NCBI RefSeq assembly: GCF_029227915.1
Contig: NC_079883.1
Coordinates: 16,432,001 to 16,496,000, forward strand
DNA from: Hydractinia symbiolongicarpus
Taxonomy: Eukaryota; Cnidaria; Hydrozoa; Anthoathecata; Hydractiniidae
DNA: 64,000 nucleotides
Direction: 5' to 3'
In this document: piece after piece, positions 13,271 to 22,517 of the stretch
Position numbering within the stretch: the first letter of the stretch is position 1
Layout of the letters: every line of letters begins with the position of its first letter
Notes under the pieces: model-generated
Told to the model about the DNA's origin: nothing
Seen by the model: only the letters and a program-made list of their open reading frames with translations
Databases searched by the model: none
Made by a program: the position numbers and the translations under genes

Positions 13271-15615
13271 ATGGCCTCTCGCAGCATAATAAAGGCCTTT
13301 CACGTATATCACGTGCTTGCACGTGCCTGCGCAGGTTACCGTTGGTCTAATTATTCCACTCTCAATGGAATACGACGTCCCAAGAAATTTTCCATTGCGC
13401 CATATCTTTATAACAGCGTCAACTACGTCTACAGGCCTCTAAAAGGCTGTACTATGGCATTTTGCAGCTTAATAAAGGTCGTAAACACAAATCGCGTTGT
13501 TCCACGTGCCTGGGCGAGTTACGATCGGTCTAATCCTTCCACTCTCATTGGACTATGACGTCCCAAGTGGTTTTCCATTGCGCCATGGCGTTATAACACC
13601 GTCAACTACGGGTGCAGTCCTCCAAAGGCTGTAATATGGCCTGTTGCAGCCTAATAAAAGCCTCACACGTATATCACGTAGTCGCACGTGCCTGCGCAAG
13701 TTACCATTGGTCTAATCCTTCCACTCTCAATGGACTAGGACGTCCCAAGTTGCTTTCCATTGCGTCACAGCTTCATAACACCGTCAACTACGTGCACAGG
13801 CTATTAAAGGCTGTAATATGGCGTTTTGCGGCCTAGTAAAGGTCGTACACACAAATCGCGTTGTTCCACGTGCTTGCGCGAGTTGCAATCGGTCTAATCC
13901 CTCCACTCTCATTGGACTATGACGTCCCAAGTCGTTTTCCATTGCGCCATGGCGTTATCACACCGTCAACTACAGGTACAGGCCTGTAAAATCTGTAATA
14001 TGGCCTCTTGCAGCATAATAAAGGCCTTTCACGTATATCACGTGGTTGCACGTGCCTGCGCAGATTACCATTGGTCTAATTATTCGACTCTCGATTGACT
14101 ACTACGTCCCAAGTGGTTTTTAATTGCCTGATGGCCTTATAACACCGTCAACTACGGGTACATGCGTCTAACGACTGTAATATGGCCTTTGCAGCCTAAT
14201 AAAGGCAGTACACATCAATCGCGTTCTTCCACGTGCCTGCACTAGTTACGATCGGACTAATCCCTCCACTCTCAATGGACTACGACGTCCAAAGTTGTTT
14301 TCCATTGCGCCATGACTTTATAACACCGTCAACTACAGGTACAGGCCTGTAAAGGCTGTAACATGGCCTCTTGCAGCCTAATAAAGGCCTTACACGTATA
14401 TCACGTGGTCGTACGTGCCTGCGCAAGTTACCATTGGTCTAATCCTTCTACTCTCAATGGACTAGGACGTCCCAAGTTGCTTTCCATTGCGTCACAGCTT
14501 TATAACACCGTCAACTACGTGCACAGGCCTTTAAAGGCTGTAATATGGCCTCTTGCAGCATAATAAAGGCCTTACACACAAATCGCGTTGTTCTACATGC
14601 CTGGGCGAGTTACGATCGGTCTAATCCCTCCACTCTCATTAGACTATGACGTCCCAAGTGGTTTTTCATTGCGCCATGGCGTTATAACACCGTCAACTAC
14701 GTGCACAGGCTTTTAAAGGCTGTAATATGGCTTTTTGCGGCCTAGTAAAGGTCGTACACACAAATCGCGTTGTTCGACGTGCCTGCGCGAGTTGCGATAG
14801 GTCTAATCCCTCCACTCTCATTGGACTATGACGTCCCAAGTGGTTTTCCATTGCGCCATGGCGTTATCACACCGTCAACTACAGGTACAGGCATGTAAAG
14901 TCTGTAATATGGCCTTCACGTATATCACGTGCTTGCACGTGCCTGCGCAGGTTACCGCTGGTCTAATTACTCCACTCTCAATGGACTACGACGTCCCATG
15001 TTGCTTTCCATTGCGCCATGACTTTAAAACACCGTCAACTACGTTTACAGGCCTCTAAAAGGCTGTACTATGGCATTTTGCAGCTTAATAAAGGTCGTGC
15101 ACACAAATAGCGTTGTTCCACGTGCCTGGGCGAGTTACGATCGGTCTAATCCTTCCACTCACATTGGACTATGACGTCCCAATTGGTTTTCCATTGCGCG
15201 ATGGCGTTATATCACCGTCAACTACGGGTGCAGGCCTCCAAAGGCTGTAATATGGCCTCTTGCAGCCTAATAAAGGCCTAACACGTATATCACGTGGTCG
15301 CACGTGCCTGCGCAAGTTACCATTGGTCTAATCCTTCCACTCTCAATGGACTAGGACGTCCCAAGTTGCTTTCCATTGCGTCACAGCTTTATAACACCGT
15401 CAACTACGTGCACAGGCCTTTAAAGGCTGTAATATGGCCTCTTGCAGCATAATAAAGGCCTTACACACAAATCGCGTTGTTCTACATGCCTGGGTGAGGT
15501 ACGATCGGTCTAATCCCTCCACTCTCATTAGACTAAGACGTCCCAAGTGGTTTTTCATTGCGCCATGGCGTTATAACACCGTCAACTACGGGTACAGGCC
15601 TCAAAAGGCTGTAAT
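13271..15615 (+). repeat. 13-monomer long form of the same HOR (2,345 bp)
   Basis: This copy has the same start and end monomers as 11653-13270 plus an internal four-monomer segment, about 13568-14305. That segment matches 6124-6861 (offset 7,444), including the diverged monomer at 14091 and the GTTGCAGCC monomer at 13636. It also contains the second 161-bp deletion monomer at 14909-15069. Confidence 0.82.
14909..15069 (+). repeat. 161-bp monomer, second copy of the 22-bp deletion
   Basis: This has the same junction as in 12564-12724. Nearby differences (TGTTGCTTTCC and ACTTTAAAACACC here, TGTTGTTTTCC and ACTTTATAACACC there) show that some mutations accumulated after the duplication. Confidence 0.9.
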
Positions 15616-16707
15616 ATGGCCTCTTGCAGCATAATAAAGGCCTTACACGTATATCACGAGGTCGTACGTGCCTGCGCAAGTTACCATTGGTCTAATCCTT
15701 CTACTCTCAATGGACTAGGACGTCCCAAGTTGTTTTCTATTGCGTCACGGCTTTATAACACCGTCAACTACGTGCACAGGCCTTTAAAGGCTGTAATATG
15801 GTCATTTGCAGCCTAACAAAGGCCTTTCACGTATATCACGTGGTTGCACGTGCCTGCGCAAGTTACGAGCGGACTAATCCCTCCAATGTCATTGGACTAT
15901 GACGTCCCAAGTGGTTTTCCATTGCGCCATGGCGTTATAACACCGTCAACTACGCGTACAGGCCTCAAAAGGCTGTAATATGGCCTCTTGTAGCCTAATA
16001 AAGGCCTTCCACGTATATCACGTGGTTCGACGTGCCTACGCAGGTTACCATTGGTCAAATTATTCCACTCTCAATGAACTACTACGTCCCAAGTTGTTTT
16101 CCATTGCGCCATGACTTTATAACACCGTCAACTACAGGTACAGGCCTGTAAAGGCTGTAATATGGCCTCTTGCAGCATATTAAAGGCCTTACACGTATAT
16201 CATGTGGTTCCACGTGCCTACGCAGGTTACCGTTGGTCTAACTATTCCACTCTCAATGGCCTACGACGTCCTAAATTGTTTTCCATTGCGCCATGACTTT
16301 GTAACACCGTCAACTACAGATACAGGCCTGTAAAGGCTGTATTATGGCCTCTTGCAGCATAATAAAGGCCTTACGCGTATATCACGTGCTTGCACGTGCC
16401 TGTGCAGGTTACCGTTGGTCTAATCCTTCCACTCTCATTGGACTATGACGTCCCAATTTGTTTTCCATTGCGCCATGACTTCATAACACCGTTAACTACG
16501 TGTACAGGCGTCTAAAGGCTGTAATATGTTCATTTGCAGCCTAACAAAGGCCTTTCACGTATATCACGTGGTTGCACGTGCCTGCGCAAGTTACGAGCGG
16601 ACTAATCCCTCCAATGTCATTGGACTATGACGTCCCAAGTGGTTTTCCATTGCGCCATGGCGTTATAATACCGTCAACTACGCGTACAGGCCTCAAAAAG
16701 CTGTAAT

Positions 16708-16886
16708 ATGGCCTCTTGCAGCATAATAAAGGCCTTTCACGTATATCACGTGCTTGCACGTGCCTGCTTAGGTTACCGTTGGTCTAATTATTCCACTCTC
16801 AATGGACTACGACGTCCCAAGAAATTTTCCATTGCGCCATATCTTTATAACAGCGTCAACTACGTCTACCTCTAAAAGGCTGTACT
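16708..16886 (+). repeat. 179-bp monomer with 4-bp deletion
   Basis: TACGTCTACCTCTAAAAGG near 16861 lacks four bases (AGGC) present in its relatives at 4150 and 5969. It also has GCTTAGG for GCGCAGG. I saw it only once. Confidence 0.85.
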
Positions 16887-17844
16887 ATGGCATTTTGCAG
16901 CTTAATAAAGGTCGTACACACAAATCGCGTTGTTCCACGTGCCTGGGCGATTTACGATCGGTCTAATCCTTCCACTCTCATTGGACTATGACGTCCCAAG
17001 TGGTTTTCCATTGACCCATGGCGTTATAACACCGTGAACTACGGGTGCAGGCCTCCAAAGGCTGTAATATGGCCTGTTGCAGCCTAATAAAAGCCTCACA
17101 CGTATATCACGTAGTCGCACGTGCCTGCGCAAGTTACCATTGGTCTAATCCTTCCACTCTCAATGGACTAGGACGTCCCAAGTTGCTTTCCATTGCGTCA
17201 CAGCTTCATAACACCGTCAACTACGTGCACAGGCTATTAAAGGCAATAATATGGCGTTTTGCGCCCTAGTAAAGGTTGTACACACAAATCGCGGTGTTCC
17301 ACGTGCCTGGGGGAGTTACGATCGGTCTAATCCCTCCACTCTCATTGGACTATGACGTCCCAAGTGGTTTTTCATTGCGCCATGGCGTTATAATACCGTC
17401 AACTACGGGTACAGGCCTCAAAAGGCTGTAATATGGCCTCTTGCAGCCTAATAAAGGCCTTACACGTATATCACGTGGTCGTACGTGCCTGCGCAAGTTA
17501 CCATTGGTCTAATCCTTCTACTCTCAATGGACTAGGACGTCCCAAGTTGTTTTCCATTGCGTCACGACTTTATAACACCGTCAACTACGCGCACAGGCCT
17601 TTAAAGGCCGTAATATGGTCATTTGCAGTCAAATAAAGGTCGTACACACAAATCGCGTTGTTCCACGTGCTTGGGCGAGTTACGATCAATCTAATCCCTC
17701 CACTCTCATTAGACTATGACGTCCCAAGTGGTTTTTCATTGCGCCATGGCGTTATAACACCGTCAACTACGCGTACAGGCCTCAAAAGGCTGTAATATGG
17801 CCTCTTGCAGCATAATAAAGGCCTTTCACGTATATCACGTGCTT

Positions 17845-17861
17845 GCACGTGCCTGCGCAGG
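17845..17861. other. Overlapping palindromes GCACGTGC and CCTGCGCAGG (representative)
   Basis: GCACGTGC (17845-17852) and CCTGCGCAGG (17852-17861) are perfect palindromes sharing one base. They are found in the CACGTGCTTGCACGTG class of monomers and are broken in the GCGCAAG class. Confidence 0.8.
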
Positions 17862-18342
17862 TTACCGTTGGTCTAATTATTCCACTCTCAATGGACTACG
17901 ACGTCCCAAGTGGTTTTCCATTGCGCCATGGCGTTATAACACCGTCAACTACGGGTGCAGGCCTCCAAAGGCTGTAATATGGCCTCTTGCAGCCTAATAA
18001 AGGCCTAACACGTATATCACGTAGTCGCACGTGCCTGCGCAAGTTACCATTGGTCTAATCCTTCCACTCTCAATGGACTAGGACGTCTCAAGTTGCTTTC
18101 CATTGCGTCACAGCTTTATAACACCGTCAACTACGTGCACAGGCCTTTAAAGGCTGTAATATGGCCTCTTGCAGCATAATAAAGGCCTTACACACAAATC
18201 GCGTTGTTCTACATGCCTGGGCGAGTTACGATCGGTCTAATCCCTCCACTCTCATTGGTCTATGACGTCCCAAGTCGTTTTCCATTGCGCCATGGCGTTA
18301 TCACACCGTCAACTACAGGTACAGGCCTGTAAAATCTGTAAT

Positions 18343-18511
18343 ATGGCCTCTTGCAGCATAATAAAGGCCTTTCACGTATATCACCCTGCGCAGGTTACCG
18401 TTGGTCTAATTATTCCACTCTCAATGGACTACGACGTCCCAAGTGGTTTGCCATTGCGCCATGGCGTTATAACACCGTCAACTACGGGTACAGGCCTCAA
18501 AAGGCTGTAAT
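18343..18511 (+). repeat. 169-bp monomer with 13-bp deletion
   Basis: TATATCACCCTGCGCAGG at 18377-18394 lacks 13 bases that normally hold the second and third ACGT cores (GTGCTTGCACGTG). It is the only monomer seen without that segment, so it is useful as a natural test of whether those ACGT cores matter. Confidence 0.88.
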
Positions 18512-18905
18512 ATGGCCTCTTGCAGCCTAATAAAGGCCTTACACGTATATCACATGGTTGCACGTGCCTGCGCAAGTTACCATTGGTCTAATCCTTCCAC
18601 TCTCAAGGGACTAGGACGTCCCAAGTTGCTTTCCATTGCGTCACAGCTTCATAACACCGTCAACTACGTGCACAGGCTATTAAAGGCTGTAATATGGCCT
18701 CTTGAAGCCTAATAAAGGTTGTACACACAAATCGCGGTGTTCCACGTGCCTGGGGGAGTTACGATCAATCTAATCCCTCCACTCTCATTGGACTAAGACG
18801 TCTCAAGTGGTTTTTCATTGCGCCATGGCGTTATAACACCGTCAACTACGGGTACAGGCCTCAAAAGGCTGTAATATGGCCTCTTGCAGCCTAATAAAGG
18901 CCTTA

Positions 18906-18929
18906 CACGTATATCACGTGGTCGTACGT
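18906..18929. other. ACGT-core cluster with dyad CACGT-N5-ACGTG (representative)
   Basis: In the reference monomer, ACGT cores start at 18907, 18916 and 18926, spaced 9 and 10 bp. The first two form an imperfect palindrome, CACGTATATCACGTG, at 18906-18920. The second is an E-box/G-box hexamer CACGTG, the core known for bHLH and bZIP proteins. The cluster recurs in most monomers; the CACACAAATCGCG class lacks the first two cores but keeps CCACGTGCC. Binding is not shown; only the sequence pattern is. Confidence 0.7.
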
Positions 18930-19038
18930 GCCTGCGCAAGTTACCATTGGTCTAATCCTTCTACTCTCAATGGACTAGGACGTCCCAAGTTGTTTTCCAT
19001 TGCGTCACGGCTTTATAACACCGTCAACTACGTGCACA

Positions 19039-19052
19039 GGCCTTTAAAGGCC
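19039..19052. other. 14-bp perfect palindrome GGCCTTTAAAGGCC (representative)
   Basis: The sequence equals its own reverse complement. Most monomers have the 12-bp version GCCTTTAAAGGC, or degenerate forms such as GGCCTCAAAAGGC, GCCTCCAAAGGC and GCCTGTAAAGGC. A related weaker dyad, GCCTAATAAAGGC, lies about 40 bp into the next part of the repeat, so two GCC...AAAGGC elements flank the ATATGG landmark. Confidence 0.8.
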
Positions 19053-19184
19053 GTAATATGGTCATTTGCAGCCTAATAAAGGTCGTACACACAAATCGCG
19101 TTGTTCCACGTGCTTGGGCGAGTTACAATCAATCTAATCCCTCCACTCTCATTAGACTATGACGTCCCAAGTGGTTTTTCATTG

Positions 19185-19194
19185 CGCCATGGCG
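19185..19194. other. 10-bp perfect palindrome CGCCATGGCG (representative)
   Basis: It is present wherever the 3' half is of the GCGCCATGGCG type (many monomers) and absent in the CGTCACGGC, CGTCACAGC and CGCCATGAC types. It is followed at once by TTATAA, so the position is palindrome-rich in this class. Confidence 0.8.
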
Positions 19195-19603
19195 TTATAA
19201 CACCGTCAACTACGGGTACAGGCCTCAAAAGGCTGTAATATGGCCTCTTGCAGCATAATAAAGGCCTTACACGTATATCACGAGGTCGTACGTGCCTGCG
19301 CAAGTTACCATTGGTCTAATCCTTCTACTCTCAATGGACTAGGACGTCCCAATTTGTTTTCCATTGCGTCACGTCTTTATAACACCGTCAACTACGTGCA
19401 CAGGCCTTTAAAGGCTGTAATATGGTCATTTGCAGCCTAACAAAGGCCTTTCACGTATATCACGTGGTTGCCCGTACCTGCGCAAGTTACGAGCGGACTA
19501 ATCCCTCCCCTCTCATTAGACTATGACGTCCCAAGTGGTTTTTCATTGCCCCATGGCGTTATAACACCGTCAACTACGGGTGCAGGCCTCAAAAGGCTGT
19601 AAT

Positions 19604-22517
19604 ATGGCCTCTTGCAGCATAATAAAGGCCTTTCACGTATATCACGTGCTTGCACGTGCCTGCGCGAGTTACCATTGGTCTAATTATTCCACTCTCAATG
19701 GACTACGACGTCCCAAGTGGTTTTCCATTGCGCCATGGCGTTATAACACCGTTAACTACGGGTGCAGGCCTCCAAAGGCTGTAATATGGCCTCTTGCAGC
19801 CTAATAAAGGCCTTACACGTATATCACGTGGTCGCACGTGCCTGCGCAAGTTACCATTGGTCTAATCCTTCCACTCTCAATGGACTAGGACGTCCCAAGT
19901 TGCTTTCCATTGCATCACAACTTCATAACACCGTCAACTACGTGCACAGGCTATTATAGGCTGTAATATGACCTCTTGCAGTCTAATAAAGGCCTTACAC
20001 GTATATCACGTGGTCGTACGTAACTGCACAAGTTACCATTGGTCTAATCCTTCTACTCTCAATGGACTAGAACGTCCCAAGTTGTTTTCCATTGCGTCAA
20101 GGCTTTATAACATCGTCAACTACGTGCACAGGCCTTTAAAGGCTGTAATATGGTCATTTGCAGCCTAACAAAGGCCTTTCACGTATATCACGTGGTTGCA
20201 CGTGCCTGCTCAAGTTACGTGCGGACTAATCCCTCCAATGTCATTGGACTATGAAGTCCCAAGTGGTTTTCCATTGCGCCATGGCGTTATAACACCGTCA
20301 ACTACGCGTGCAGGCCACCAAAGGCTGTAGTATGGCCTCTTGCAGCCTAATAAAGGCCTTACACGTATATCACGTGGTCGCACGTGACTGCGCAAGTTAC
20401 CATTGGTCTAATCTTTCCACTCTCAATGGACTAGGACGTCCCAAGTAGCTTTCCATTGCGTCACAGCTTCATAACACCGTCAACTACGTGCACAGACTAT
20501 TAAAGGCTGTAATATAACCTTTTGCGGCCTAGTAAAGGTCGTACACACAAATCGCGTTGTTCCACGTGCCTGCGCGAGTTGCGATCGGTCTAATCCCTCC
20601 ACTCTCATTGGACTATGACGTCCCAAGTGGTTTTCCATTGCGCCATGGCGTTATCACACCGTCAACTACAGGTACAGGCCTGTAAAGTCTGTAATATGGC
20701 CTTTTGCAGCATAATAAGGGTTTTTCACGTATATCACGTGCTTGCACGTGCCTGCGCAGGTAACCGCTAGTCTAATTACTCCACTCTCAATGGACTACGA
20801 CGTCCCATGTTGTTTTCCATTGCGCCATGACTTTATAACACCGTCAACTACGTGTACAGGCCTCTAAAAGGCTGTACTATGGCATTTTGCAGCTTAATAA
20901 AGGTCGTGCACACAAATCGCGTTGTTCCACGTGCCTGGGCGAGTTACGATCGGTCTAATCCTTCCACTCTCATTGGACTATGACGTTTTAAGTGGTTTTC
21001 CATTGCGCGATGGCGTTATAACACCGTCAACTACGGGTGCAGGCCTCCAAAGGCTGTAATATGGCCTCTTGCAGCCTAATAAAGGGCTAACACGTATATC
21101 ACGTGGTCGCACGTGCCTGCGCAAGTTACCATTGGTCTAATCCTTCTACTCTCCATGGACTAGGACGTCCCAAGTTGCTTTCCATTGCGTCACAGCTTTA
21201 TAACACCGTCAACTACGTGCACAGGCCTTTAAAGGCTGTAATATGGCCTCTTGCAGCATAATAAAGGCCTTACACACAAATCGCGTTGTTTTACATGCCT
21301 GGGCGAGTTACGATCGGTCTAATCCCTCCACTCTCATTGGTCTATGACGTCCCAAGTGGTTTTTCCATTGCGCCATGGCGTTATAACACCGTCAACTACG
21401 CGTCCAGGCCTTCAAAGGCTGTAATATGGTCTCTTGCAGCATAATAAAGGCCTTACACGTATATCTTGTGGTTCCACGTGCCTACGCAGGTTACCATTGG
21501 TCTAATTATTCCACTCTCAATGGACTACGACGTCCCAAGTTGTTTTCCATTTCGCAATGACTTTATAACACCGTCAACTACGTGCAAAGGCCTTTAAAGG
21601 CTGTAATATGGTCATTTGCAGCCTAACAAAGGCCTTTCACGTATATCACGTGGTTGCACGTGCCTGCTCAAGTTACGTGCGGACTAATCCTTCCAATGTC
21701 ATTGGACTACGACGTCCCAAGTTGTTTTCCATTTCGCCATGACTTTATAACACCGTCAACTACGTGCACAGGCCTTTAAAGGCTGTAATATGGTCATTTG
21801 CAGCCTAATAAAGGTCGTACACACAAATCGCGTTGTTCCACGTGCTTGGGCGAGTTACAATCAATCTAATCCCTCCATTCTCATTAGACTATGACGTCCC
21901 AAGTGGTTTTTCATTGCGCCATGGCGTTATAACACCGTCAACTACGGGTACAGGCCTCAAAAGGCTGTAATATGGCCTCTTGCAGCATAATAAAGGCCTT
22001 ACACGTATATCACGAGGTCGTACGTGCCTGCGCAAGTTACCATTGGTCTAATCCTTCTACTCTCAATGGACTAGGACGTCCCAATTTGTTTTCCATTGCG
22101 TCACGGCTTTATAACACCGTCAACTACGTGCACAGGCCTTTAAAGGCTGTAATATGGTCATTTGCAGCCTAACAAAGACCTTTCACGTATATCACGTGGT
22201 TGCACGTGCCTGCGCAAGTTACGAGCGGACTAATCCCTCCATTGTCATTGGACTATGACGTCCCAAGTGGTTTTCCATTGCGCCATGGCGTTATAACACC
22301 GTCAACTACGCGTACAGGCCTCAAAAGGCTGTAATATGGCCTCTTGCAGCATAATAAAGGCCTTTCACGTATATCACGTGCTTGCACGTGCCTGCGCAGG
22401 TTACCGTTGGTATAATTATTCCACTCTCAATGGACTACGACGTCCCAAGTGCTTTTCCATTGTGCCATGGCGTTATAACACCGTTAACTACGGGTGCAGG
22501 CCTCCAAAGGCTGTAAT
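19604..22517 (+). repeat. 16-monomer HOR unit, copy 1 (2,914 bp)
   Basis: This block is repeated at once by 22518-25431 with offset 2,914, which is 16 monomers plus 2 bp. One extra base is the fourth A near 20867 and one the fifth T near 21360. By eye the copies are practically identical; the only difference I noticed is near the left edge (GCATAATAAA at 19617 against GCCTAATAAA at 22531). Rare shared markers include TAACTGCACAAG near 20030, GACGTTTTAAG near 20988, ATATAACC near 20514 and CTTGTGGTTCC near 21465. Confidence 0.92.

Larger units (their letters stand above)
18876..19057 (+). repeat. Representative 182-bp monomer (reference for internal anatomy)
   Basis: This is one typical monomer, counted from its ATGG. 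Hand counts give 87 G+C of 182 (about 48%) and 11 CpG dinucleotides, against about 10 expected from composition, so CpG is not depleted. Landmarks in order: AATAAA at monomer bases 18-23; ACGT cores at 32, 41 and 51; a CCATTGG-type centre near base 69; ACGT inside GACGTC at 105; a TCCATTGCG block near 121; TTATAA near 139; ACGT again at 155; and a GGCCTTTAAAGGCC palindrome at 164-177. The first 60 bases and the segment around 120-150 vary most between monomer classes; the AACACCGTCAACTAC block near base 142 is among the most constant parts. Confidence 0.9.
15616..19603 (+). repeat. Mosaic satellite stretch without a clean local HOR
   Basis: These monomers follow no tandem HOR inside the stretch but borrow from elsewhere. 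The start matches 11289 onward; 15980-16525 matches 3279-3824; 16526-16707 is a different monomer; 16708-17270 matches 4007-4572. From 17433 the monomers belong to the common class seen again at 18876 and 29620. Two private deletion monomers sit here (16708-16886 and 18343-18511). No non-satellite sequence was seen. Confidence 0.75.

Noticed and set aside
18913-18920. Yeast-type point centromere
   Set aside because: Only a CDEI-like octamer is present; there is no AT-rich CDEII and no CDEIII, and the context is a large regional satellite array.
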